Below are positions 1 to 11,901 of a stretch of DNA of 64,000 nt, in pieces. Origin of the DNA: Hemileia vastatrix (lineage: Eukaryota; Basidiomycota; Pucciniomycetes; Pucciniales; Zaghouaniaceae); assembly GCA_030280995.1 (NCBI GenBank), contig JASXTE010000014.1, positions 1,170,656 through 1,234,655 on the forward strand. The letters are read 5' to 3'. The notes below the pieces were generated by a model. That model worked only from the letters and a program-made list of their open reading frames with translations. It was not told the origin of the DNA and searched no databases. The position numbers and the translations under genes were made by a program. Numbering within the stretch: the first letter of the stretch is position 1; every line of letters starts with the position of its first letter.

Positions 1-37
<37 letters not shown>

Positions 38-64
38 TTTTTTTGGGAGGGGGGGGAGGGGGCA
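1..64. repeat. TAA microsatellite followed by T- and G-runs
   Basis: The window opens in an uninterrupted (TAA)n tract of about 13 units, then a T-run and a G-rich run to about position 64. No gene is visible here. The start of the tract lies outside the window. Confidence 0.95.
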
Positions 65-137
65 GGCCAGGAAGAACAAGAGTTTACACTAAGGGTTCAT
101 AACTATATAGATGTTGAGGGAAAAAAAAAATTAGATT

Positions 138-365
138 CACCGTGCAATACAAGGGGTGAACTTGTTAGCAAGTCTGCAACCTTGGACTCAAATTCACCAC
201 ATATTGAAAACACATTGAGCTATTGAAAAACAAACCATACAATCAGGGATGAGCACCACTCAGCAGAACAGTTTTAGGTGGGTCTTCAAGTAGAGTTCAG
301 TATGAGTTCAGTCTGAGTTCAGGTTGGGGACTTGCTAGCAAGTCCACCCCCTATATTGCATAGTG
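138..365 (+). mobile_element. CACTA-like MITE, copy 1 (228 bp)
   Basis: Non-autonomous element with terminal inverted repeats. The left end starts CACCGTGCAATAC and the right end finishes ATTGCATAGTG. Each end carries a subterminal ACTTGYTAGCAAGT palindrome. It is flanked by ATT on both sides, a 3-bp target duplication. The interior holds repeated GAGTTCAG motifs. CAC...GTG termini plus 3-bp duplications are the hallmark of CACTA (En/Spm, CMC) elements, so the assignment to that superfamily is inference. There is no coding capacity. Other full copies lie at 45908-46135 (inverted) and 57675-57935. Confidence 0.8.
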
Positions 366-2100
366 ATTCATTATGAATTGAAAAAATGATTAATTAATTG
401 ATTGATAGATTGATGGATTGTGTCAGGCTGAAGAACTAATAAGTTCTCAGAAAGATTGTTGTCTAGAAGTATTAATGGTCCAGTATGAATATTAGTTGTC
501 CACCAATCCAATTTAAAGTAAAATATTATATCAACTCAAATATTAGTAACCTGTATATCAGATAATCTCACTAATATAAATATAAAAGGTGCTTGCAATT
601 GACAGAAAAATAGAATAGAAATTATATTTAAAAGGCTAATGATTGTAACCAGATAACTATATTATATATAATAAGATTGTGTTGTGCATTGTATAAAATA
701 ATTGAATTGAATTACTAAATATCCACCAAAATCCCCCTCTATATATACCCAACATCCCTGGAGTAAATTCCCCTGATTCCCAGACCCATTAAACTGCTAT
801 TCCCCGTCATTACAGCACTTTTAGGGCACTCATCTCCCCATGGCATCCACTTCAAGCAGTTTCACAGGCCCAGTTACCAAGAAAACTTCCTCCTCACAAA
901 AGAAGATACCAGTACACGTCATTATAACCCCAAAAGAAGGAATAAACACCAAATAAGAATTTCTGGTTCCCAAATCACTGATTGTGCATGACTACAAGTA
1001 AAGGAACCAAATAAAAGCCTCATTAAAGAATAACCATAAAAATTAATAATGGAACCAATATAACTAATTTCCCACACAAAGAATACCATTCCCATGGCCA
1101 ACCATTGACCCAATATCCAGATACAGAGACCAGAAGAGGCATGGTAAGTGCAGGGGTTTTTACCATAGCCTTGACAGGTGGTTGAAAGTGTGAATTCTTG
1201 ATTATTTAGGTGTATATATGCATTTAAGGTGTGATTGAGACCTTCTGGGTGCATATCTTGAGGTAATTGATACTGTCTGTGTATATAATAATGTTTTATG
1301 ATGTCACCATGTAATTAATACACTTATTAAGTGCAATCCACTTAATTATTCAGTTATCACATAAGGGATAATAACACATAAGGTAAGCATTTAGGCCGAA
1401 ATGACTAATTATGTTAATAATGCATATTAACATATGGGACTTATGCAGGCAGCATACTACCACTAAAAAATAGCCAATTTTAAGAGACAAAAACTTAATA
1501 TTGAAAAGTCATATTTTAAGACTTTTTAATAGCCTAATATATTGTCCTGATAGGGGGAAATGGAACTGTCCAAGCGCATTTTTGATACCTCAAAAAAATG
1601 CGCATATACCCAGCTTTTAGTATGAATTTGTAGCACATTTTGCTAGAAATTCATAATAAAGTACAATAAGCAAGTTAAGACCACTTAATAAGTTATATTA
1701 CCATATCTTAAAGTACTTAAAACTTATTGGTCTTACACTATACTTAAACTTAAGTACTTAAGAATTAATAAAAGTACTTCTTTGACCTTTCTAAGGTGTT
1801 TTATTATATTATATTGGAGCATTAAAGGTAATTACTTCAGGTATCATTTACTGTTACTTTTCCACATGTCTTAGACATGTGTTCAAAATATTTTGATTCT
1901 CCATTTACTCAGTCCTGGGGGAACCAAGGCTGACAGATTGATTGATTGATTTTTTTTTGACCCATTACCAAAAGATTGAAAATAGATGAGTGTGGAAGGT
2001 TAGTGACTATTTTCTATCAAAATATATGCATCTCAAAGTTAATTTGATCTGCAAGTGTGGATGCTCTTAATGACTATCCATAACATAATGATAATTTGAA
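366..2100. other. AT-rich interval without recognisable gene
   Basis: I find no supported gene. Short open frames (for example 922-1254 on the minus strand) have no recognisable domain and low-complexity composition. A GATT-rich stretch lies at 1940-1955. Confidence 0.6.
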
Positions 2101-3850
2101 CTCATGAATCTTCTAACCTTAACCCTCTCTCTCCTCTTTGTTGTTTACCAAGATTAAACTATGAACAAATGTAAGTGGTGTTAGTAGATTGAACTGGGTT
2201 CTGAATTCCTTAATGGAACTTTGTAACTTGGAAGTTGTAAGTGTGATGTACATACATATATACATACATACATACATACATACATAAATACATATACATA
2301 CAGTGTTTGGCAACAAGTTTTTTACCACCGCCACCACCAAGACCACCACTGAAAACCCCTGTAAGGATTTTAGAGATGTTGACTCAGGCCATTCCAAAAC
2401 TTTTTGAACCTTTTTATCATCCATGACTAAACCATCAGTGGTCAATGTAAAACCCAAAAAAAAGTCAATAGATTTTAAAAGTAATTTGTATTTAGTGTGC
2501 TTGGTGTAGAGACCTTGTTCTCAAAGTCAAATAAGAATCATTTTGATATGTTGGATATGCTTTTGAGGGTCTTTGAGAATATTAAAATGTCATCCAGATA
2601 GACAACAACAAAACTGTTTGATGATATCTTGGAAGATATCATTGACATAAGTTTGAAAAGTTGATGGTGCGTTGCACAATTCAAAGGGAATGACTAAATA
2701 TTCAAATTTACCAAATCTGGTATGCATTGCAGTTAAAAAGATTATGGCCTTCTGAAATAACTATAAGATTTTAAGCACCTCTGAGATAAATTTTAGAAAA
2801 GAAATTAGCACCATCAAACAAAGTAAGAAGTAATGACATAGTAGGAACTGGATAAGTGTTCTTCCTAGTCACTGTGTTGAGTTTTCTATAATAAAAACAT
2901 AAATCAAGACTTCCATCCTTTTTCTTAACAAAAAGAACTGGAGAGCCAGTTGGAGATTTACTTTCTTGAATGAAACCCTTTGCTACATTATATGCAATGT
3001 GGTCTCAAAGAACTTGATATTTATCTTTTGAATAAGAATAGACAGAACCTGCCAATGGTACTGGACCTATTAACTCTATCTGATGATCATAGGGTTGATG
3101 GGGTGGTAGTTTGTTGGCCTTAAATATTGAAAAAACATAAATGAAGTCATGGTAAACTTTGGGAAGAGTTAATTTAATGGCTTCAATATTGATTTGTTCA
3201 TCCTCTTCATCTTTGGAGAAGTCTTTCAATGGTAGACCTGTATTTAGAGAGAAAAAATTGATTACCTCAAGGCTATTGAAATCCTCTTTGAGTAAAGTAG
3301 TTGAGCTAGAATGGTTAGCCAGGTACTCATTTAAAGAAAGGTCAGATGCTTGAAATACATCTGGAAGAGAAGGGTCCTCTAGCAGGACTTGGTCAGATGG
3401 GTTTTTTAACTCCCTATTTACTTGCATTATTGAATCAGAAATATACTTAGAACAAGGGGCAATCAGAACCTATGATCAATAAATTTTAGGATTTCAATGC
3501 TGTAAAAAGTCATTGCCAAGAATGGTATTGTCTATCCTTGGGGCATCCAAGACTATTAATTCACACTCAAAGAAGGGAAAATTTGGAAAGTTAAAAACCT
3601 ATAAAAATTTCTTACTAACCCAATATTTGGGTCTCTCTGATTCAACCAGATAAATTGGTATTTGGTCACTATCTAAAAATTTCAGCTTAAGTTTCTTGGA
3701 AAAAGATAAACTGATAAATGAAATTTAATCTTTAGAGTCAATAAGACAAATGAAGGGAATATCCTCCTTAAAAAGAATTAGTCTCAAATGGTTTGAGGCA
3801 ACTCCAGTAATAGGACATGGCAATTTTGTGCACTGGGAGAGATAAAATAG
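2100..3850 (-). pseudogene. Gypsy-2 retrotransposon fragment (protease-RT region)
   Basis: Minus-strand remains of a Ty3/gypsy polyprotein, different from the Gypsy-1 family that dominates the window. Reading from about 3850 downwards there is a decayed protease-like region. Next comes the RT-proximal region at 3427-3005, with the typical LPPHQPYDHQIEL block. RT core motifs follow at about 3000-2820, including [15 protein letters not shown] and a degenerate LCFYYRKLN. The RT/RNase H connection is at 2457-2330, with a GLVMDDKKVQKVLEWP-type motif. Several stops and frameshifts interrupt it, and no LTRs are visible, so it is a dead fragment. The longest open piece is 140 codons. The class call is firm; the exact ends are not. 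Confidence 0.8.
2250..2300. repeat. TACA microsatellite
   Basis: About 12 units of TACA/CATA tetranucleotide repeat, lying at the decayed 3' end of the Gypsy-2 fragment. Confidence 0.9.
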
Positions 3851-4140
3851 TTTGCTTTGCACACAAGTAAATATTCACTATTTGATTTATACAATAAAAT
3901 ACTTATATTTCAAATTATGAACAACAATAATAATATAATATATACATTAAGTACACTTAATTTATAAGTAACAAAAAAATAAATTACTAACTAACTAACT
4001 ACATACGTCTACTCCTTCCTTCTTATATAGTTTTACACTCAAACATCTATGAGCATGATGTTGTGCTTTTAATTTAATACATTTCATTACACAACAAGAT
4101 AACATGACTATCGGATCTTTAATCATGACATTTTCTCCTC

Positions 4141-4780
4141 TTAACCTTTTGCTTTCTCTCTTACCTTACCAAAATTTAGCGCTTTTCTCTTAAGTAGTCT
4201 TTCCCCTCTAAATACCCATCTGATACATATGTTATCTTTAAAATGTAGATACCTTCTTTCAAACTTTTCCCTTCTCTTCTTCTGATAGTTCCTAATGGCT
4301 TTGTGTAATATATAATGTTTTCCATTTATTCTTCCACAAGACTTTATCCCTTTTACATTTTTATCAATTATTTTTTCTATTTTCTCAATTAGTCTTTCTC
4401 TTTTAATTTGATTATCTTTGCTTTTCATTTCTTTGTGATTATTAGTAATGCAACTGAATTCTGTTATTTTGTCATTGTGAGATGCTGTGTAGATACAAGT
4501 GAGGTTTACCATTGCAATGTTAACAGAACCTTCTTTTGAAGAAATCTCTATCACCTCTGTTTCTTTTAGTAATACCCTTGCCCCCTTGCCTTCAACTTGA
4601 TGCAGTTTCATTTTCAGATTCTACAGCTTTTTCCACCTCCTCTAATCCAGGATACATGTAATTCCCATCCTATTTTTAACTAATTTTCCTTCATTATCTA
4701 GATGCCTCGCTTTCCGGTCCTCTACTTCCAGTGATAATGTTGGCCAGTTGTCTAGAAGAAGGGAAGAGAAGGGAGAAGGA
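4141..4780 (-). pseudogene. Gypsy-1 gag fragment fused to an unrelated open frame
   Basis: On the minus strand, 4770-4530 reads as part of a Gypsy-1 gag. The block MKLHQVEGKGARVLLKETEV matches the gag block MKLHQVEPQAARVYLEEVEV of the decayed Gypsy-1 at about 7513-7580, and upstream codons match its LDNKGKLV/GDYKYPG stretch. The frame then runs on without a stop for about 130 lysine-rich codons (to 4141) that do not match gag and that I do not recognise. The 156-codon frame is therefore probably an accidental fusion of a gag scrap to flanking DNA rather than a gene. The AT-rich, A-biased codons of the second half support chance openness. Confidence 0.6.
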
Positions 4781-6340
4781 AAAGAGGAGGAAAGGGAAAT
4801 AGGAAATAAAGGTTTTTAGGAAGTAAAGGTAATAAAGAATTAATTTATTTAAAGTGAGGCAACGACAACTTATTTGAGGGATGACACAAAATGAGGTTTT
4901 ATTTAATAATAATATTATTTAAATTAAGGGTTCTGCACGGCAACCACTGTAATTACTATCAGACTTAAAGCAACCTGTATATAGTTATATAAAATTTAAA
5001 TTAGAATTTTAATGCTAATAAAAATAATAATAAAACATATTAATTGACAGTTTGTTGTGATGAGGCTACAGGGGATTATCCAAAGCCCTTTTATAGGAAA
5101 TGGGTCCTCTGAAGCGCCACTATATTTGTAAATACAAGAATCATAATAAGATGAAACAATAATATAAAAGAATAAGTGAAACATAACAATGTAGAGAAAA
5201 ATATGAAACAAATAATTAAAACCCCAAATAAGAATCAAATTTTCCCACAATTAATTCCCAATTCAGTAAGTAAAAATAGTGAATAACTAAACAAGCCTGG
5301 GACATAGGAACTATGAGAAAAATAATTCAAAACAGATGGTACAGTCTGATTTAAGGATTTTTAAGTGAAACAGGAAAAAATATTTTGACGCAACAAAATA
5401 TGTAATCAATTTCAATTTATTATAAAGAAATTAATTAATTGTTCCAACTATGTAATTAAATAATTAATTTAAATGAAACAAGTAATTAATTTATTACTAA
5501 ATTAAGTTGATAAATTTAATACTATTTTTTAAAATAAGTATTATAATTTAATTTTTTTATTGACACAATTAAGGGTCCAAAAAACAGCGGCAATAATTAT
5601 GGATAATAGTATATGAAAAGGTATATTTTAATAATTAAATTTAATTAATTAAAGTAATTACAATATAAGATAAACACTTGAATATAATTATCTTATAAGT
5701 TTTTAATTAATTAATTTATAATTATTAAATAAACAATGTGCCCTTTGTTATGGAATTAGATGCTTTTAAATTATTTTATAATAAAATTAAAATAATATTT
5801 ACTTTATTTATATAAATAAAATATTAATATAAATTTATTATGTTATATAATATTAATTTTAAATGCATACTCTGTAATTATTATGTCTTTATTTAACTCT
5901 AATAAATTGTATGTTTATTTACTGGGCTTCTGGGACAGCCTGGCTGACAGATAAAGCCTCACAGAACCAAAGTAACAAGGCATTAACATTCCCAAAATCA
6001 TCATTACTGACCAAGTACTGCACTATCTGGTCAAATTATTCTCTTAAATGTTAAAACTCCTTGGAATTTCAAACACACCCTCTATCTTTAGCCTTGTTTA
6101 ATATGGCATCTAAATTTTAAATCATGAACCTTCTTTCCTCCCTAATTTTGGGCCATTGTTTAAGCATTTGTGCCTTCAGTGCCAAACAGTCTTGAGTCTC
6201 ATGACCCTCTAGCTCCTCAAGGTAGTCTTTACACTCAGCTTCCAAAAAAAATAAAACTTGGAATACCAAATCCTATTCAGTAGCCTCATGAACTTCTTCC
6301 ACTTGCTCAACTCTTTGTAAACACTTTTTCATATTTTTAT
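4780..6340. other. AT-rich interval, no gene seen
   Basis: Very AT-rich, particularly 5340-5900 with TTAATTAA-type runs. No open frame longer than about 85 codons and no recognisable domain. It ends at the left LTR of the decayed Gypsy-1. Confidence 0.6.
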
Positions 6341-6650
6341 TGCTACAGTAAGGTTAGTATTGAATAGAGCGCTTCAAGAGGGAGTGACTGAGAATACCAG
6401 TGCTTAATGAGAATAAATATAGCCAACAAGTTGATTACTTATATTAAAATATTTTACTCTTTCTCAAATCTCTACAAAGTTATTCTATTTTCTTTTCCAC
6501 AAGTATATATAACCACACTTAAAATATGTGCCTTCACTGTTTTTAAAATCAGAGTGAAAGGCGCTTCTTTTTAAATTAGTTTTATGAGGAGAACCAACAC
6601 ATCTTGGATTGTGTGTATAGCTTAGTATTATAGAACTTTTTCTTTCTACA
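6341..6650 (+). repeat. Left LTR of decayed Gypsy-1 copy
   Basis: About 310 bp, beginning TGCTACAGTAAGG and ending TTTCTTTCTACA. It is repeated at 16068-16360 with many substitutions and small indels. The next bases resemble a primer-binding site, TTGGTGTCCCAACAGTGGC at 6652-6670, which resembles the site in the younger copy (TGGCACCCAACGTGGGG at 33690). No target duplication was found, as expected for an old copy. Confidence 0.75.
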
Positions 6651-6873
6651 ATTGGTGTCCCAACAGTGGCAGCCACATTGTAAGTTTGGTTATTATTTTT
6701 TTTTCAGGGTTTTCTCAAGGAGGATGTAATCAAGTCGGCACTTCAAAGAAGAGTCGTAGGATCTACAACCAGTGAATTAAACCATTATCAGAGGATAGTA
6801 TAGGGCTGTATTGAAAGAATATAGTTGGTATAAATTTTTTTACTTTTTTTTCTTTTCTTCTTGAATAGTTAGT

Positions 6874-9800
6874 ATGGAAACTACAGAAACTACCTCTAGA
6901 GTCACTCAGAAAAGGGTAAAATTTCCCAATTCTACAGCGTTGATACTGACTAGGGTTTTGACAATTATTATGTGCAAGGATGAAATCTTGCGATTTACTG
7001 GAATCAACACTCAAAAGTTTTTGAGGAGGTTTGAGCAAGCATCAAAAGTAAATTGAGTATCAGATTATGATATGGTGTGTCAAGTGTTATTTTTTGTTGC
7101 AAATGAATGTAAAGAAAATCTAGAGGAACTGGATGGTCACAAGAAATGCAACTGGACAGCGTTAAAAGTGCAGATGTTGAAAAGATGGCCTAAACTTACT
7201 GAGGAGACAAGGTATACAATCAAAGACCTAGATGTTTTGGTAAACAGGGTAAAGGCTTGAGGGGGTATAAAAGACCCTAAAAATTTTAAAATTTTTAATA
7301 AGAATTTGATCAGGTAGTAGATTATTTGGTCAGTAACAAAGATTTTAGTGATACTAGTGCATTTTTACCTTGGTTTTGTGAGGCACTAGTGCTTGAGATT
7401 GAAGATTGGGTGAAGAGGTGCCTTGATAACAAAGGAAAATTGGTTGGAAAGAAGAATGGGGATTATAAGTATCCAGGGTTGAAGGAATTTGAAATGGCTG
7501 TGGAATCAGAAATGAAGTTGCATCAGGTAGAGCCCCAAGCAGCTAGGGTTTATTTAGAGGAAGTAGAGGTGATAGAGGGTTTGCCTTGTACTGGATCACC
7601 TTCTTCAGCTTCAGCTTCAAAAGCTAAGGAAATGTCATAGGATTCAAACTCGGTGATGGCAAGTATTAAATATTTGGAGAAGAAGTTGAGGGAAGCAGCT
7701 AAACCTAAACCTAGATTTACTCCTCATCCATTGCCATTTTTGTCTATGGTATGTTATTATTGTAATAAGGAAGGGCATAAAAGGAAAAGGTTTAATGCGC
7801 TTTATAAGGAGAAAGATGACAAAGGTGTTTTTGGAGAAGGTTCAGTGCTAATGTTAGAAGAGGGTAAAAAACTTGTTATGGATAAAGATTGAGGGATGCA
7901 AGCTAAAGTCATTTTTCATATTAACAAAAGGCTATGGAAGTGAAGACTAGTAAGGACAAGTAGTCTGCAGATAAAAACCCAAAGTAAGTTAATTTTTCAT
8001 TAACTTTTGAAGTATTTGATTTTAAGGTTAAAGAAGGAGTGGTTGCAGCGCCACTCACTAAGGTGTGGTTGGAGATGTTTGCAGAAAAGCATAAGAAGAT
8101 GGCTCCACCATTTGTTAGAAGGCCAAGGAGTGCTGGCGCTAAGTATGCAAATTCTGAGGATATTGAGGAAGTAGGGTATACTACAAGATAAAATACACCA
8201 GTAACACTTGAGGATGTGGAAATGGAGGATGAATCTGGGAATAAAATGGATTATGATATTAATCAGCATATTAAAGAACAACCATTAGAAGAGTCAGAAG
8301 TAGTACAATGGAGAGCAATACCGGTGGAAGAAATTCCAGGAGCCAAACATAATACTCCAAAGAACCCTCCAGGTAAGTCCAAAACTAGAGAAAAGGTGTC
8401 TCAACCAAAATGGAGGATGCAGCACTCAGTTCATGCAGAATATTCTAGGGCAGCAGAGGATTTAATTACAGAATGTCTCAAGACAACAGTATCAGTACCA
8501 TTGGGGGCTTTAAAAGCAGTAGCGCCAGACATAGTGAATGGAATAGTAAACAAATGTAGGAAGAAAAGAGTTGCAAATTGTGTTGAATATGATGTGACAG
8601 AACATTCATTTCCACCAGTTGTGGAACTATTGAGGGTACCACATTATGCAGGGCCATTAGGGTATTTAATGGTTACAATTAATGGGAAGCAGATTAGAGC
8701 GCCAGTAGATACTTGTTCTCAGATCAATTTAGTTTCAGCAGAGGATGCTGTGGATTTAAGTTTGCCAGTAAAATATGGCAAGGGAGCTGTGGCAGGTATT
8801 GGAGGTTGTAGGTTACCAGTTATAGGGGTATCTGAATATGTAAAGACACAAATTTCAGGAGAGTCAAGTGATCTACACTTTTATTTTCCTATGGGTGTAG
8901 TGAAACCAGTTTTGGGAACACCATTTTTTGATGGATTATTCAGCAACAATAGATTATTGTTTGAATAAGAATGTAGGAATCAGGATTATGGGTGATGATG
9001 GTATTCTAGTAACAGCAGTTCTAGTAGTTCCCAAGGATGGTGGCTGGGAAACCAAGTACACTGAATCTGTGAGTCTAGAGAAGGAAAGAGAGTTTTATGA
9101 GGATGAAGATAATGGAGGACCTCCAGGGTGGCTCCAATCTTTTCTTTAGGGGCTGGCATTCTAGGTATTAATATCTCCCAAGATGAAAGGAACCCAGATA
9201 GTGATCAGTCAGTCCAATAAGGAATAAGTAAAGTGGGGCTTCACAGGTGTCTTGGTAATACTACTATAGAGTGTATTGTTCCTGTACTTTTTAATTTATT
9301 TTATTCTGGATTTTATTATGCTTATATTAGGAAAAAAAGACAAAAATATGATGAAGGTACAACTCAGAGTTATATTAGAAAAGGTCTAATATAAAGTAAT
9401 AAAGGAAGCAGATGGTGCTGTCTAGCATCAAATTATACACCAGTAAATGTACCAATGCTGGATTTTAACCCTCCTTTTCAGAGGCTGACACTATCAAGAA
9501 ATCCTCATGACACACCTTTAACAAAGTTTCTGCCCAAATTCAAGCCCACTAATAGGATAACTCCAGAAAAAATTCAAATGGCTAATTTTGGCCCAGAGGA
9601 TTGGTTTTTGCATGTGGAAATAAATTTCCTGTTACATGTTATGATGTTTAAGTAAAAAGCTATTGCATTTTCAGAAGAAGAGAGAGGTTTATTAAGGAAC
9701 TCTTATGGGAAACCTTATATTGTTCCAGTTATACATCATGCACCCTGGAAAAAAAAGGATTTCCTATACCAGCAGCTATAAGAGAAGGATATTACAGAAT

Positions 9801-11901
9801 TAATTAGGGAAAGTTTGAGGTCTGGCTTTTATGAACAATCAATGTCTTGCTACTCAAGTCCAGTTTTTTGTGTTGTCAAGCATAATGGCAAGTTAAGGGT
9901 TTTTCATGATTTAAAAGAGATGAAAAAGGTTATGGTTAAGGATGCAGGATTAAAACCAAATCCCGAGGAGTTTGTGGAATATTTTTCAGGACGAGCATGT
10001 TATGGATTAGGAGATATGATGGGAGGATAAACTGAGCTCATTTTAGATATGTCGTCAAGACCAATGACTATGTCTGAAACTACATTGGGGCACTTTAGGT
10101 TAACAAGTATACTTCAGGGGGCTACAAACTCAGTGGCAGTGTATCAGGTGCATATTAACTTATTTTCTTTTGATTTAGTTCATAAACTATGAAACTCTTT
10201 CACAATGCCAGATTCTTTATCCAGAAGGCCATTGTGTGAAAAGGATTCTGAGGCAGAAGAATTTGAAGAAGGTAAAAGGTGGATAAATGGGATAGATTAT
10301 TGTTATCAGAGGCTTAGAAATTTTAAAAGGTCATCTGCAAAGATGTAAAACTAATGAAAAATGTCCGCAAAGATGTAAAACTAATAAACAGTGTCTGGGA
10401 AGAGGTTATACTATCACCATTTTCTAGGAGCAATGCAAGGCCATAAAAGTAAGATAATTTAGTGAAGATGTTCATGAAAGAGATGATCATGAGGAGATAA
10501 ACACACAAGAATGGAATGTAGAAGCTAAAGTAATAATGAGAGGAGTGCCAGATGAAGTGACTCAGGATTTAGACAAAGAGGATGACTTGAGCAGCAGTTG
10601 AGAAAGTAATACACAGTCAGAAGGTGGAGATTTAATCAAGGATTCAACAGAGCAGGTAGATTGGTTGAAAGCATATCTAGAAGGAAATAGTCAAATGGAA
10701 AACTGTGATGAAGGCACATGGCACAAGATAGAGAAAGGCACTAAGGATTTTTTTATTAAAGACAGAAGGGTATGGAGAGAATTCTCTTCTGTGCCACAAT
10801 TAGTTATATCAGATATAGGCAGAAAAGAAAATATTCTTAGAGAATTACAAAAAAATTTGGGACATAGGGGACAGGATGAGACTTATAGGAGAGTCAAGGA
10901 GTGGTTCTGGTGGCCTATTATGAAAGCAGAGGTCAAGGATTGGGTCCAATCTTGTCTGAAATGTCAGTGCAGATGCTACACAAAGCCTAAAAAAAAAAGG
11001 AAAGGCAACAGGTGAAGATACTATTTTTGGGAGGATTAGCTTAGATGTGGTTCATATTAAAGAAGGTTGCTTTAAGTACTTGGTAGTAGCCAGGGATGAT
11101 CTGTCAGGATGGGTCAAGGCAGCGCCTTTGGAAAATCTTAAGGCAAGTAATGTAGCTGAGTTTTTAAAGAAGGAATGAGTATAAATACAGGGTAATGAAA
11201 ATGATAACTGTGGATGGAGGTGCTGAATTTGATGGGGAATTTCAAGAATTTGTTAAAGTGATTGGTTACAAAATTTGAGTTGCAACAAAGTACTATCCAG
11301 AGGCAGAAGGTATGATTGAGAGAGGGAATCAAGTAATTATAGATGCACTAGTTAAACTATGTGGAACTAATGGGGCAAAATAGAAATGTTATTTTCCTTT
11401 AGTATTATTTGAAGATAGGATTTCAGTGAAAAGGACAATGGGGTTTTCACCTTATGAGAATATGTTTGGTCAGAGGGAAGTATTACCTATTGATCTGGAA
11501 GCTGGATACTTTCTAGGATGTGTTTGGGATCAGGTACGCTCAACTGAGTAAGTAATTCCAGAAAGAGTGGCACAGCTTTAAAGAAAGGATGAATTTGTGG
11601 AAAAGGCATATGAAAGAATGATGCAGATTAGGGAAAGTCAGTGAAATATTGGGATGAGCACTTAGTGCCCAGATTAAGGGAACCATTGAAACCAGGGGAC
11701 TTGGTATTAGTATGTAATAGAAGTCTTGAAATTCAATGGGGAAAAATGTTTGTGGATAAATGCAATGGATTTTATAGGTCCAGGAAACAAATAACTGGAG
11801 AATCTTACTTACTGGAGGAATTGAATGGTACTGAATGGAAACAACATATAGCGGCCAATCACCTCAAAAGATTCTTCCCAAGAGGGATACCAGTAACATA
11901 A
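6874..11901 (+). pseudogene. Decayed Gypsy-1 gag-protease-pol
   Basis: Remains of a Ty3/gypsy polyprotein, colinear with the fuller copy at 33777-40320. Gag pieces start at 6874. A CCHC knuckle at about 7750-7795 reads CYYCNKEGHKRKRF, so the last Cys is lost. The protease block at about 8697-8735 reads VDTCSQINLVS, where the family motif is DTGS. RT begins near 9815 (SSPVFCVVKHNGKLRV, YGLGDMMGG). At about 10147 the frame jumps from the RT block VAVYQ straight to the end of RNase H (FSFDLVHK, TMPDSLSRRP), an internal deletion of roughly 0.8 kb. Integrase follows at 10850-11340 with a zinc-binding block (ETYRRV...WWPIMK...C..C) and LDVVHIKEG, then a basic C-terminal domain to 11901. Many stops and frameshifts make it non-functional. 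Confidence 0.85.
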
